Program-made: the position numbers and the translations under genes
Notes under the pieces: generated by a model
The model's input: the letters and a program-made list of their open reading frames with translations, nothing else
What the model was told of the DNA's origin: nothing
Database searches by the model: none
Source of the DNA: Ochotona curzoniae
Taxonomy: Eukaryota; Chordata; Mammalia; Lagomorpha; Ochotonidae
Assembly: GCF_017591425.1 (NCBI RefSeq)
Contig: NW_024466599.1
Coordinates: forward strand, 74,070,501 to 74,134,500
DNA: 64,000 bases
Reading direction: 5' to 3'
Shown: piece by piece, positions 34,938 through 45,864 of the stretch
Numbering within the stretch: position 1 is the first letter of the stretch
Layout: each line of letters begins with the position of its first letter

Positions 34938-35634
34938 TACGTTCATTTTAAAATCCTAATTGTTTTACAAATGTGTACTAATCTTGACAGTTTACATGCA
35001 GGTACATTTGTGTACATACCTATTCATATGTATAGATGTATATATCCTCCCACACGTTTTTGATACAGTCACCTGTTAGCTCCTGGGAACATGTTCCAAG
35101 ATCCCCAACACACACCTTGAAAATATAAATAGTACTGAACTTCATGTACACAATGATTTCCCTACATTCATAGACGTCTACAACACAGTTTATAAATCAG
35201 GGAGAGTACGAGATTAACAAAGACAACAAAGCAGTTATAGAAATATACTAAAATAAAATCGCCAGCATTACTATCCTTGTGCTTTGTGGCCCTTTTACTG
35301 AGAAAACTAAGGGTTCCCTGAATACAAGCCTTGCCATCTCGTGGCAGCAGATCTGATAACAAGACTGCTATGTGACTAACGGGAGGGCAATGTATACATA
35401 AGGGATATCCCAAAGGAACAGGCCCTCCACACCCTCAGCAGGGGAAGCAGAAATCTGGCAAGACTTTAGCAAAAGCACATCATTTTAAGTTTATAAACTA
35501 TTTCCAGAATTTTCTGTTGCATATTTTCAGACCACAGTTTACGGCTAGCAATTGAAACAGTAAGAACATGAACTTGTGGGAAAGGAGACTAGTGTGCATC
35601 AATGGACACACAATTGAGATTGTGTTCAGTGCAC
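34938..35634. other. Non-coding stretch, nothing recognised
   Basis: AT-rich unique DNA without a convincing repeat or exon. Confidence 0.5.
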
Positions 35635-35790
35635 AGATCTGAAGCCCAAGTCTGCCACTGGCTAACGACACGAGGACACAGACAGGGCCCTCAGCTTCTC
35701 TGTGCCTCAATTTCACAGTTCCTAATCTAGAGAGCAGTAGTGGTATACACCACCATTCTATGGGAAGCTCTGTAAGTGCTGCTTAAATGA
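35635..35790 (+). mobile_element. MIR, plus strand
   Basis: 'CCCAAGTCTGCCACTGGCTA' and 'AGCTTCTCTGTGCCTCAATT' match the MIR core and 3' region in sense orientation. A SINE lies about 20 bp to the right. Confidence 0.7.
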
Positions 35791-35810
35791 ATAAAATACA
35801 AAGATGGATG

Positions 35811-36079
35811 GTTGGCACAATGGTTAAGGGCATAAGGATATGTCGCGCTCCCGTATCGGAGCACCTGGCTTCAGTTCTGCCTCAAGTTGCAGTCAAAATT
35901 TCTGTTAGTGCTCATTGCACCAGGCTCAAGTACCAGAGTCCCTGCCTCCACAAGACATGCAGACTGAATTCCAGTCTCCTGACCTCAGCCTGGCCCAGCC
36001 CAGGCCATCACAGTCTCGGGGGAGTAAATCATTATGTCAAAAATAACTCTGCCTTTCAAATAAATCAATGTAAATAAGA
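35811..36079 (+). mobile_element. Old lagomorph SINE
   Basis: 'GTTGGCACAATGGTTAAGGG' tRNA-like head, 'ACCTGGCTTCAGTTCTGCC' in place of a B box, 'GGCCCAGCCCAGGCCATC' and tail 'CTTTCAAATAAATCAATG'. Confidence 0.8.
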
Positions 36080-36190
36080 AAATGTAAATGTTTAATTTTG
36101 CATTTCATATTTAAAACACTTCCTCATCAGGAATGTATTTTCGCAAAAGTGTGAGGTAGGGATCTAACTCTGTGTTTTATTGATAAAGTT
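36080..36190 (-). mobile_element. L1 3'-region scrap, minus strand (tentative)
   Basis: 'GTGTGAGGTAGGGATCTAAC' resembles the complement of a known old L1M 3' UTR stretch. Too short for certainty. Confidence 0.35.
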
Positions 36191-36469
36191 TTAAATGTAT
36201 GTTATTGTCAAAGGCTTAATGCTCCACTAAAGAAATCAACAACTAAAAGGTAAAAAGACCACAGTTCAGCAAGAATATTGGCAAGAGATGTAAGCTATAA
36301 TGAAATGAAAACATGTTGATAGAAGTCATACATTTTAAATGTTTGAAATATATACAGGTGATTAAAACTATAGTACTATACATATATCATTCATAGCAAT
36401 TTGGTAAAGCTTTAAAAGTTTTTACAAGGCACTTTATGTACAGGAAAACAAGCACACATGGACATTTTC

Positions 36470-36690
36470 TGCTTTGTTTATTTGTTTCGAATTTTTGATT
36501 TTTTTAACTTTAGCCATTATATGTAAGGGAAAACGTGGGTTTTGTCTTTCTGCGTCCAGTTGATTTCATTTAACACGAAGGCTTTTCAATATCTTTGCTT
36601 CTGGTTTCAAAATTATTTTTTTTCTTACTTGACATTCTAATTTAGATACAGTTTCACTGTATCAAGCTATTTTGTGTATATAAAATATTT
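36470..36690 (-). mobile_element. Old L1 3' end fragment, minus strand
   Basis: 'CAGTTGATTTCATTTAACAC' and 'TTCAATATCTTTGCTTCTGG' follow the complement of L1M 3' UTR. Confidence 0.5.
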
Positions 36691-36879
36691 TACATATATG
36701 TGCATATGTAAACACATGTATGCACACACATATATATGCATCAACACAATTCTGTTTGTGAACTCTTGTTTATGATCTATTTATTTTACCACAATGGTTA
36801 AGTTACAATAGTTTTATAATAATCCTATTTCTCCCCTTTCTATTAATGTTGAAGGAATATATTGCCTTTGAATGATTTT

Positions 36880-37260
36880 TAAATCCCTTGGACCTTTTCC
36901 TGCTTTTGGGGCGCTCAGATTTTTATTCCTCAAGTAACTCTCCTTTGATAATGTCTGTGAATTGTCAACAATTTGAATCTTTGTCTACAAATGCTTGCAT
37001 TTCATCTCAAGAGGCCACTTATCTGTGTTTGAAATCCTCTGCTGACAGCTTAGTCCTGTTCTGCCAGGAAAACTCAGGTTGTGATTCTCATGCCTTTTCT
37101 ACAGGGACCCGAGGACTTTCCACTCTAGAGCTCCGCTACGCGTTTAAGAGGATTTTCATTGAGTATTGGATTCTCTGCACCAGGAACGACTTTGTGTTAT
37201 GCAATCTACAAGGTAACTAGAACCAGAAATCTAAGATTCTATCACCTGTCAGCCAGGTGC
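36880..37260. other. Unique stretch with a candidate 108-bp exon
   Basis: Within AT-rich repeat territory this interval is unique. At 37105-37212 an acceptor ('CCTTTTCTACAG') and donor ('CAAG' then 'GTAACT') bracket 108 bases that are open in one plus-strand frame. Splice phases would be 1-1, so inclusion would keep the frame. I recognise no domain and no neighbouring exons. Confidence 0.2.
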
Positions 37261-37489
37261 CATGTTGCAGTGAAGTCATGATGACAGTAATGAGACTGCA
37301 AAAGAAATTGTCTTCTTCAGCCTCTTACTGAATTTTGTGTCAATATTATGTTTCAGATGCGTGTTTTTTTTAATTTCCATATTTATTATATTATGTTTAT
37401 GGAAGATATTGTGGCTATTTGGCCATTGGTATTGGTTAATCATGCGTAGCATTGAATGGCGAAATAATAGAACATTTGAGGACCAAGAA

Positions 37490-37566
37490 AAGGAAGGAAG
37501 GAAGGAAGGAAGGAAGGAAGGAAGGAAGGAAGGAAAGAAGGAAGGAAGGAAGGAAGGAAGGAAGGA
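37490..37566. repeat. (GGAA)n microsatellite
   Basis: About 19 GGAA units with one AAAG interruption. GGAA arrays are established binding platforms for ETS-family factors. It makes spurious Lys-Glu-Gly-Arg and Phe-Leu-Pro-Ser frames on the two strands. Confidence 0.97.
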
Positions 37567-38155
37567 ACTCAGCATGTCAACTCTGAAATGGCCATAGTTT
37601 TTAGATGCATAATAAATACAGTTATCCCTACAAGCACGGAGGATTGTATTCAGAGCTCTAAAAAGATAATAAGTTTGGAGGATATTTAACTTTAACACAC
37701 AAAACATATGCAAAGTACACCCTCCCATACCAAGTCATCTCTGGACCAAGTCTGATACCCGACACAACGTAAATGTTATCTTAAGCAGTCATAATAATGT
37801 TTTGGTATTGCCATTATTTTATTATGTTGTTGTAGTAGTGTTCTGTATTATTTTAAGAATAATGACAAGAGAAAAACTTTATGCATATTCAATAGAAACA
37901 TTATTTTTTACTAAATGCCTTGGTCTGCAATGGGTGGAATCCATACATGTGGACTCGTAGATAGAGAGGGTTTAGCATTCACACACTTATTTGAAAATCA
38001 GCTATGGTTTTGCACACACTAAAAGAGCATTAGTTTTCTTGCTTAGTGATATGCTGTGTATATAAATGGAAAAATGAATGTGCTGCTGTTTTTATGCATG
38101 AATCAGATTTTTGGAAAGTTGCACTGTCTTCAGTACCTCCGTATCAAACCCGGAT
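37567..38155. other. AT-rich non-coding stretch, nothing recognised
   Basis: No exon is supported. It may contain heavily eroded L1. Confidence 0.4.
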
Positions 38156-38159
38156 TAAT

Positions 38160-38550
38160 ATTTGTGTGCAAGTTTCTGTATGACTGATTTTTCTGTGACC
38201 ATTTTCATGTTGTAAGTACCTAGAAGCAGGTGGCCTGGATCATTTTGCACTGTCCATTTCACTTGTAAGATCTTTGCAGTCATTGTGTTATTTTGCCCTT
38301 CCACCAGCGGAATATGAGAGCTCTAGTTTCTCCGTATATGCAACAACACTTGCCATGTTCCCTTTTGACTATTTTGCCATTCTTTTTGTACTGGTATCAC
38401 CCTGTGGCTTCAACATACGTTCTCCAGTTATTAATGATGTGCTCATTTTCCATCTGACACTCCTGCAATGGAATGTCTATTCAAATGTTTTGTTCCTTTT
38501 CATAGATTTTGATATCCTCCATATTGATCTATGTTACATCAATTTGTATA
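38160..38550 (-). mobile_element. Old L1 3' UTR, minus strand
   Basis: 'TTTTGCCCTTCCACCAGCGG', 'AACACTTGCCATGTTCCC' and 'ATTAATGATGTGCTC' follow, in order, the complement of L1M 3' UTR. It is interrupted on the right by the SINE at 38551. Confidence 0.72.
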
Positions 38551-38828
38551 TTTTTAAAGATTTTTTCTTATTTATCTGAAAGTCAAAGTTACAAAGAGAA
38601 AGAGGCAGAGAGAGAGAGAGATGTTTGCATTCTCTGGTTCAGTTCCAAAGCCAGGAAGAGTAAGATTCACAAGGGTCTCCCCCATGAAAGGGAGGGTCCC
38701 AAATACCTGGTCATCGTTACTTGCTTTCCGCAGGTGATTAGCAGTGACCTGGATTGGAAGTGGAGCAGCCAAGATGTGAACTGGTGCCCACATGGTGTGG
38801 GATGCTAATGTCTTAGGCAGCAGTGTTC
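38551..38828 (-). mobile_element. Lagomorph SINE, minus strand
   Basis: 'TTTTTAAAGATTTTTTCTTA' tail complement, (GA)n at 38607-38621, 'CCCAAATACCTGGTCATCG' body, 'AGATGTGAACTGGTGCCCAC' B-box complement. Inserted into the old L1. Confidence 0.87.
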
Positions 38829-38839
38829 CCTTCTATGTT

Positions 38840-39480
38840 ATATTTTTATATAGATATTTTTATGGAAACACAGTTCAGAAATATTTTCTCTCCTTGAGTA
38901 ATTTGTTCTTGCTTTCAATTAGTTAGGGTCTTTCAAGGAAAACTTTTTTAGAATTTTGATGGACTCAGTTTTCTCTTTATGGGTAGCCCTTTGGCTATTG
39001 TGTTTCAATAAGACATCTCTGCCCAAGGTAGTCACAAGATTCTCCTTTTCCCTCTGTTCTAAAAGTTCTGTATTTTAGTTTTTATGAATGAATTTGTGAC
39101 ACATTTGAGTTAAGATTTCTACATAAGTGATAGATGGAAAACATTAGCTTACTTGAATACAGATATCTAATTAATCTGTTCCATTTATTGAAAAGTCTAC
39201 ATTATTTGGCCAGATTTTTTAAATTGTTGGTACCATTAAATATATCACTATTTTGATTTCCTTCTTTGCATTTATGCTTAGATAACCCTTCTCTGGAAAT
39301 CATGTAAATTACCTTTTACCAGACATTATGAATTTTTTTCTCTCTATTCTCTCTTCCATCTTTTAATCCAGTTGGAATTTATTGCGATAGACAATAACAT
39401 ATATATATATATATATACACATATATGCATATTGATATAATAACATGATTATTTAATTGCTTAGAATACTATCAGTCCAT
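38840..39480 (-). mobile_element. Old L1 3' UTR continuation, minus strand
   Basis: 'AGAATTTTGATGGACTCAGT', 'GGGTAGCCCTTTGGCTATTG' and 'CATTTGAGTTAAGATTTCTA' continue the L1M 3' UTR complement, in the expected order after 38160-38550. A (TA)n lies at 39401-39417. Confidence 0.72.
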
Positions 39481-39509
39481 ATTTCGAAACAATTCTTTTT
39501 TTTTTCCCA

Positions 39510-39813
39510 CAAAGATGTACTTATTTAAAAGACTGAGTTACACAGAGAAAAGAGGAGACACAGAAATATATCTTGTACATGTTGGTTCATTGCCCAAATG
39601 GCCACTGTGACCAGGAGCGGGCCAAGCTAAATTCAGGATCCTGGAATGCCTTGCATGTCTTTCATAAGGGCAGTATGGTTCCAAAGAACTTAGACCATCT
39701 TCCCCTGCTTTCCCAACTGTAGTTGCAAGAACCACATTGGAAGTGGAGCAGCCAAGACTCAAACTTTTAAATGGGTGCTTGCTGGGGATGCCTGATTAAC
39801 TGCCCCACTGACC
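39510..39813 (-). mobile_element. Lagomorph SINE, minus strand
   Basis: 'AAAGATGTACTTATTTAAAA' tail complement, 'CCAAATGGCCACTGTGACC', 'TGGAAGTGGAGCAGCCAAGA' and 'TTAACTGCCCCACTGACC' head complement. Confidence 0.85.
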
Positions 39814-39917
39814 TTAATTCCTGTCAATTTTAAAAGTGACACAGAAGGCCTAAGTCTTAAAAAAGTGAGAACACACAGACTTTAGTGGAATACAAATAAG
39901 ATAGAAGTTATGTGAGG

Positions 39918-40027
39918 GTTTTCAAAAAGTTCATGGAAACGCATATTTTGAAAAAAAATGCATGGATTTCAAAATGTTTGTAGCAAAATAAGTATCTCTT
40001 AATTTCATTTTACCATGTGAAGTACCA
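39918..40027 (-). mobile_element. Palindromic MITE, copy 5
   Basis: Reverse orientation: 'TTTTCAAAAAGTTCATGGAA', 'TGCATGGATTTCAAAATG', then 'TTACCATGTGAAGTACC'. Of all copies its left end is closest to the inferred consensus. Confidence 0.8.
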
Positions 40028-40029
40028 TA

Positions 40030-40560
40030 ATATTACCACATTTGAATAAGAATATGTGAAAATTAGAATATCAAAAAAACTCCAAGCTAATAGACTTGGA
40101 AATATTCATGTTTCCAAAAATATATGTAAAGTGATAAAATTGGCTGAAAATGCTGAAAATTCAACATAAAAATAAACATAGATAAATTGGAACTTATGCC
40201 AAAGAATTACCTCCTTGAAATACAGGATGTTCAGCTAATATTATGGTAACTTGCCCCCCAAAGCACTTCAAAAAACTTTCCATGGTATACAATCTTAAGC
40301 AGAGCATATAAAAATATAGAAAGTTTCCCAGTTATATTTGCAAAGCTAATAAAATATTAAAATCAAAATTACAGGTTAATTTTGATTATGCATGTGGATG
40401 TGAAAATCCTGAACCATTTTGAATGATCAGAACAACCAAATGTGTATACAGAGCAAACTCATATGGCATGCAATGTGATCGGTGGTGCATTATAAGCAAA
40501 AATGCTAAACTGATAGAGAAATGCCATATGATTATCATACATATCTCCAAAGATTTATTT
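40030..40560 (+). mobile_element. Old L1 ORF2 fragment, plus strand
   Basis: 'GTGGATGTGAAAATCCTGAA' and the later 'GAAATGCCATATGATTATCA' track the sense strand of the L1 reverse-transcriptase region with heavy decay. Orientation is opposite to the flanking L1 pieces. The left edge is uncertain. Confidence 0.5.
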
Positions 40561-40773
40561 GTATTTTCTTAAATATTGAGGTAATTGTGAATTCACACAC
40601 TGCTGTAACACATTTTACAAAATGGTGATATATTATATATCCATTTTTTCCCAGGGCAACATTCCATGTAATCACAGTGCCAACCTGAGATGCACATTGA
40701 AAAAAAAACACCTCGAGTCACCTTTTTCGCATTTTTGTTTCTTGGGGTCAGTTCTAGCTATGCAATTGCAGGG

Positions 40774-41507
40774 TGTCTTGGCCGTGGCCCACCCACCTAG
40801 GTAACGTAGTGTGGCAACAGTATTCTCAATTGAGAAGTACTGGCGACAGTGATGGTGAACTTGCCTGTTTATTAGTAACCAAGTTCAAGGTTATATAGGG
40901 TGGGTCCAGGAAAATAAGCATCAGGCTAGTAACAATATTTCTATTGGATATAAGCATCTGTTACATATCATAAGCCTAACCAATCAGTACAACTGTCACT
41001 TACTTTGCGAGGTGGCACTGTGTAGCCCACCACAACTTATGTAACCTACCCACATCCTGAAGTTTTTTATTACAAGACTATCACAAGTCTACCGAAGGAT
41101 GGGTATGGGCCAGGGGAGGCAGGGGGAGGAAGTGACCAAGCTATGGGAAAGTACTTATATTGCCAGAAGAGGTTGAAGGGGAGGGAAATACCCAGAAGGC
41201 TTTGGGCTTGTTGCCAACTGCATGGGCACACAGGAGTCTCAACGTGCCCTGGATCAGGAGAAGGGTCTCAAGGCACACACTGAAACCAAGCAGTGGGGCA
41301 GGGAGAGGGGAGGGCTTGAGTCTCTAGACATGCATGGAAACCATGCTCCCACTGCCCCTTGCATAGGTAAAGTAAGCTGAGACTCATCCTGGCACTTGCT
41401 TGCCTACAGGCAGGTTCACATGTTCCCACCACAGTGGAGACTCAGAGTAGTTCCACCATGACAATCACTCATGCTAGATTTTATTGCCATGGCCATCTCC
41501 CATGACA
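40774..41507 (-). mobile_element. Solo LTR of an endogenous retrovirus, minus strand
   Basis: Read on the minus strand, it has CCAAT-like motifs ('CTGATTGGTTAGG', 'ATCCAATAGAAAT'), a TATA box ('CACCCTATATAACC', at about 40898-40908), a poly-A signal AATAAA (complement at about 40870-40876) and a short U5, the classical LTR order. Proposed ends are TGTCTTGG at 40774 and CCATGACA to 41507, imperfect inverted ends in the TG...CA form. No matching target duplication was found, so the edges may be off. No internal retroviral sequence lies beside it. Confidence 0.6.
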
Positions 41508-41514
41508 ACCCCTA

Positions 41515-43055
41515 GTCTTTTTTTCTATTTATATTGTTTTCACTATTTAATTTTCAAGAACATATGTACACAGCATCACCAAGTATGTTGTTTCCGATGT
41601 CATTTTTATCACTTCGCATAATTTCGTAGAGATCCATTCAAATTGTTGTGTATATCAGATAATTATTTTTATTTTCAACTCATATTTTGTGGTATAGTTG
41701 TGCCATAGGATATTCTTAAATTGTTGACTTCAGAAGTGATTTTTTCTTCAGAACTATTTTCAGTTCTTTCGTGGTCTGTTTTTAATATGAATGAAAACTG
41801 CCTATATCTACAAATTCTGGGAATTAGCAGGAATTGTATTAAACCCCTATAGAAATTTGTGGAAAATTAATACCATCCTCACTAATATCTTCTAATCGTG
41901 AATATTGTATGTTTCTTCTTAGTTAATTCTTATTTTCTGTCTTGATTTCACTAACAATTCATAATTTTCATGATATGGATCTTATATTTATTATACTAAA
42001 GTTTAATAGTCTTTGTAGCAACTAAAAAGATCATAATATATAATGCAATGTGTTGATATTATTTTTAGATTTTGCCTTCTACTAGTCTGTTATTAGCTTA
42101 TAAAAATAAAATTAGTATCTTTGAATTTTCTGTATTGACCTTATGTCTGGCAACCTTGTGACTCCATCTGTTAAGTTTGTAAATTGAGTTCTTCAGGATT
42201 TTCAACATACGCAATAATATCAGCTAAACATAAAACAGTTTTTTGCTGTTTTACTTAAGATGTGAATCTACCTTTTATTTTTTATTTACTTGATAGAATT
42301 TCTATCACTAAATTGAATAGGAGTGTTGAAAGGAAACATGGTTTCTTGCTTCTGATATTAGGGGGAAGAATTAACCCCATCATTAATTACGATAATGGTT
42401 GCAAGACAGTTATTTGTGGATGTTCTTTTTTACATCCTAGAGGTGTCACTCCACACTTTTTTCCTGAGAATTTTAATTACGAATAGCATTGGAATGTCTC
42501 TGTGTTTATTGAAATAACCATATCATCTTTCATTTTTGCTTCTTGATATGGTAGATTACATACATTAAATTATCAGTGCTCAGCTTCCAGAAGAAATTTC
42601 CTTTGATTATTGTATATCAATCCTTTTATTTAACTCTATATTTCCTAATAATATACTTGCAGATTTTTACCACAAGTTAATCAGAGATAAAGGTTTATGA
42701 TTTCCTCTTGAGTCCTCTTTTTCGAACGTTATTGATAATAATTTATTTAGGAAGGGTCCTCCATTCCTTTTTAGTTTCTGAAAAATATTATGTATAATTG
42801 ACATTATTTTTTGTTTAAATGATGTATTAAATTCTCTAGTAAAATCAAGTGGGCTTGAAAATTTCTTTTCCAAGAGTTTGCTCGCCAACACATTCAATTT
42901 ATTTACAAGTTGATGACTATTTATAATGTTTATTTCATCTTGGTTGATTTTAGGTAGTTTATGATTTCAAGAAATTAATCTCTCTTCAATGTGTATTTGA
43001 GAATATACACTATGATATAGTTTCCCTCACTTTCTTTTCCTAATTTAACATTTTA
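41515..43055 (-). mobile_element. Old L1: 3' UTR and ORF2 3' half, minus strand
   Basis: The left end carries a T-run, then 'GTTGTTTCCGATGTC'. 'TTGTATTAAACCCCTATAGA', 'AATAGGAGTGTTGAAAGG', 'ATCAGAGATAAAGGTTTATG' and 'AAATCAAGTGGGCTTGAAAA' follow the L1 ORF2 complement in correct order from the C-terminus towards the RT domain. All frames are broken by stops and indels, so this is a dead fossil copy. Confidence 0.8.
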
Positions 43056-43161
43056 GAAAATTTAGTTACTGCAAAGAAAGAGGAAAAGATGGGGAAGGGA
43101 AGAGAGAAATAGAATATGTACTTCCATATGATTCGTTCCTTACTGTCCACAATTGCCATGT

Positions 43162-43210
43162 CTGGGCCACCTGGACGCCAAGATTCAACGAGGCAATCCA
43201 GGTGGCCCAG
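43162..43210. repeat. Perfect 14-bp inverted repeat
   Basis: Arms 'CTGGGCCACCTGGA' (43162-43175) and its exact complement (43197-43210) are separated by 21 bases, giving a strong hairpin. Confidence 0.9.
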
Positions 43211-43260
43211 GGGGTGGCAGGGATTTAATTACTTACGTGGGGTCCTATATCTTCAGGATT

Positions 43261-43290
43261 CTGGAATCAGAAGTACTGGAATCAGAAGTA
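43261..43290. repeat. 15-bp perfect tandem duplication
   Basis: 'CTGGAATCAGAAGTA' twice in a row inside the SINE. Confidence 0.97.
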
Positions 43291-43587
43291 GGAGCCAGGA
43301 ATTAAACCCAGGTACCTTCAACGGTCACCTTAATTGCTAGGCTAAAATTCCAGTCCATTCTTTGTTTTCAATGACTGTGGAATGCCACAATAGCTCTTGT
43401 TTAAATCCTGAGATTCACGTTATTTATCTTGCATGTTGTCAGTCTTCTAGAGCTTTGTCCTTTCAATTACTGGTTTTTAGTTTTCACTTTCTATCTGTTG
43501 TTTTATATTGTATGTTTTGAATTATGTTCTTTTCTTTTTTACTTCCTCTTCATTTTATTTACTTTGTTATTCCCTCTTCATTTTCCA

Positions 43588-43607
43588 ATTTATTTGAAAG
43601 GCACAGT

Positions 43608-43643
<36 letters not shown>

Positions 43644-43864
43644 TCCATCCAGGGTTCACTCGCCAGATGGCCAGAACTGGGTTAGTCTGAACCAGGTCAA
43701 AACAAGGAGCTAGCAGTCTCTTCTGAGTTCCCTCATGAGTGCAGAGGCCCGAGGATAGCAAGATCCATATCCATTATCTGGATAAGAAGTGGAGCAGCCT
43801 GGATGTCAAAGCACACCTAAATAACAGGAGCTTAGCGTGTTATTCCACATAGCATCTGCCAGAC
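43588..43864 (-). mobile_element. Lagomorph SINE, minus strand, inside L1
   Basis: 'TTTATTTGAAAGGCACAGTG', (GA)n then (GACA)n at 43604-43642, 'AGAAGTGGAGCAGCCTGGA' and 'GCGTGTTATTCCACATAGC'. It splits the old L1 between its RT and endonuclease regions. Confidence 0.83.
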
Positions 43865-43865
43865 C

Positions 43866-44800
43866 TTTTGTTTTTCTAATGTAAGACTTTAATTCCAGTG
43901 ATTTTCCTCCCAATGCTGCTTTGATATATCCTACATATTTTGACACATTGTATTTTCCTATTGTCTTACTTTTCTTTCACACTCTGTTACCTATGGTCTA
44001 CTTGTGTCTTGCTTAACTGTCAAGTATTTGAAGAATTACTTGATGACTATAAACCATGCTCTGCTTTTGTTTACAAAATTATTATCTTTGATTGGTTAAG
44101 CAGGAGATGAGTCACTGTATTAAATATTGTGGATCCTGAGCATAGATCTAATTTGTTGTTTTATTTTCTTGTGGTGTCCAGTTCTGTGTTCTTGATGAAC
44201 TCCTCCTGTCTGTAAGGGAATTACTCAATGACTAACAGTAGGCTATGGAATTCTACAGCTACAGTTGGGGACTCATCTATTCGCTCTTCCAGCTTTGTCA
44301 GTTTTACCTCATCTTCAGGTTTCATGCAAATGACACACATTTTTAGCATTATTATGGCTTCTTTTTTTGTTGACTCTTTGATCCTCATGTAAGGTTTTTC
44401 GTGGCTTTGAAGTCTATTTTATATTAATGTAATCATCTCTACGTTTATACATTTATGCTTCCATGGTATGACATTTTTATCCAATTGCTTTAAACCTACT
44501 ATGTTGCTGTCTTGGGAGGAGGTTTCCTACAGGTAGCATCTTGTTTTTACTTACTGTTTTTAATCCACTCTAGTAATTTTTGTCTTAATTGATGTTTACA
44601 CACCATTGACTTTTAGGGCAATTGTTAAAATGGTAGGCCTTAAACTCAGTTGTGTTATTTCTTTTCCATTGATTTCAAAAGATTTTGTTTCTCTTTTCTT
44701 GACTTCTTGTGGGATATTTGCACATATTTCTAGAAAGCTGTGTTAATTCATTTGATCAGAATTTTTATTATAAGCCTTTATATATTTTTCTTAGTTGGTA
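43866..44800 (-). mobile_element. Old L1 ORF2 5' part (endonuclease region), minus strand
   Basis: 'GTGGCTTTGAAGTCTATTTT', 'TTTCCTACAGGTAGCATCTT' and 'ACCATTGACTTTTAGGGCAA' are the complement of the L1 endonuclease-domain region, in order with the piece at 41515-43055. With the two SINEs removed, it and the left piece form one old minus-strand element. Confidence 0.75.
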
Positions 44801-44819
44801 CTTCACAGAAATTGACTTT

Positions 44820-45060
44820 TAAAAAATATTTTAGTGCTATAAAATTAGAAAGTAACTCTCTTAACATAATAAAATAGTTAAGTAATTAAAATCAGATATT
44901 ATATTAAAACAAAATATAACAAGTAATAATGCAAGAAAATAAGTAGTGAACAGCAAAAATAAGACAAGAAAATAAATTCAATAGAATATATAGAAAAGTC
45001 ATATCTGAACCAGAAGAGACGTTGTTTTATCATTTTATTCAGATACTTTGATTGGCTTAC
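44820..45060 (+). mobile_element. Old L1 ORF2 fragment, plus strand
   Basis: 'AATGCAAGAAAATAAGTAGT' and 'GACAAGAAAATAAATTCAAT' resemble the sense strand of the ORF2 linker region. The orientation is opposite to the adjacent L1, as seen with 5'-inverted L1 insertions. Confidence 0.45.
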
Positions 45061-45290
45061 TTGAAAACGAAAAAAAAATTAAAATTATATGAGTAATAGC
45101 TCTTTCAGTTTGTGGATAGCTATACATAAATATTATAGCTATAATCAGTAATTATATACTTAAAGTTAAATATAATAAATACATCATTAGAAAGTTTCCT
45201 GTAGCCACAAATTTATAAGAAAAGATAAAGTTCACAATCCAAAAAACTTGTTTTCTAAGGCAAACCTTATCAATATGTTTCATTCTTCCA

Positions 45291-45586
45291 TTAATAATTT
45301 ATTTATGAGATATTCAGAAAGATCATCTGTCTACTAATTCACTCCCCAAATACTTTCAACATCTAGGGTTGGGACATACCATGGCATGTACTGGAAACCC
45401 AGACCATGTCTTTCTTATGACAGAGGAATGCACTGACTAACACGCTCGTTTGCTACCTCACATGGTGCACAGTACCACGAAACTAGAATGGAGAGTGAAT
45501 CAAGCCAGGATTCAAACCCAAGCATTCTTCCAGGCCATCCAGGCATCCCAGGTGGCATCTCTTAGCAACACATGTCCACCCCACCA
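45291..45586 (-). mobile_element. Old lagomorph SINE, minus strand
   Basis: 'ATAATTTATTTATGAGATA', 'TCACTCCCCAAATACTTTCA', 'GAATCAAGCCAGGATTCAAA' (B-box complement) and 'AGCAACACATGTCCACCCC'. Confidence 0.78.
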
Positions 45587-45864
45587 ATTTTTTTTTTAAA
45601 TATACTTTTAGAACTTAACTGACAAAATAAAGCTCAATACAGCAAATATCTAGAGTACATTTTATTATAATATTTAGACACAACTTTCAAAAATCAAATA
45701 ACAAACTTCTTAGAATTTTCACAAAGTGTGTAACCGAACAAAATTCATTCACAATAACAAATGGATGAGAACAGCTAAGAAAATTGAGAAGCAACAAAAT
45801 CATGAAAAGAGGGCTGGATCTACCTGTTACCTAGGTTTCTCTGAAAGTTTTGATAATCAAAAAT

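Larger units (their letters stand above)
43060..43354 (-). mobile_element. Lagomorph SINE, minus strand, inside L1
   Basis: A (GA)-rich start, 'GGAGCCAGGAATTAAACCCA' (body/B-box complement) and 'TTAATTGCTAGGCTAAAATT' head complement. It contains a perfect 14-bp inverted repeat and a perfect 15-bp tandem duplication, both unusual for this family. Confidence 0.75.

Noticed and set aside
37276..37728. Frames rich in Phe-Leu-Pro-Ser or Lys-Glu-Gly-Arg
   Set aside because: Translations of the (GGAA)n tract.
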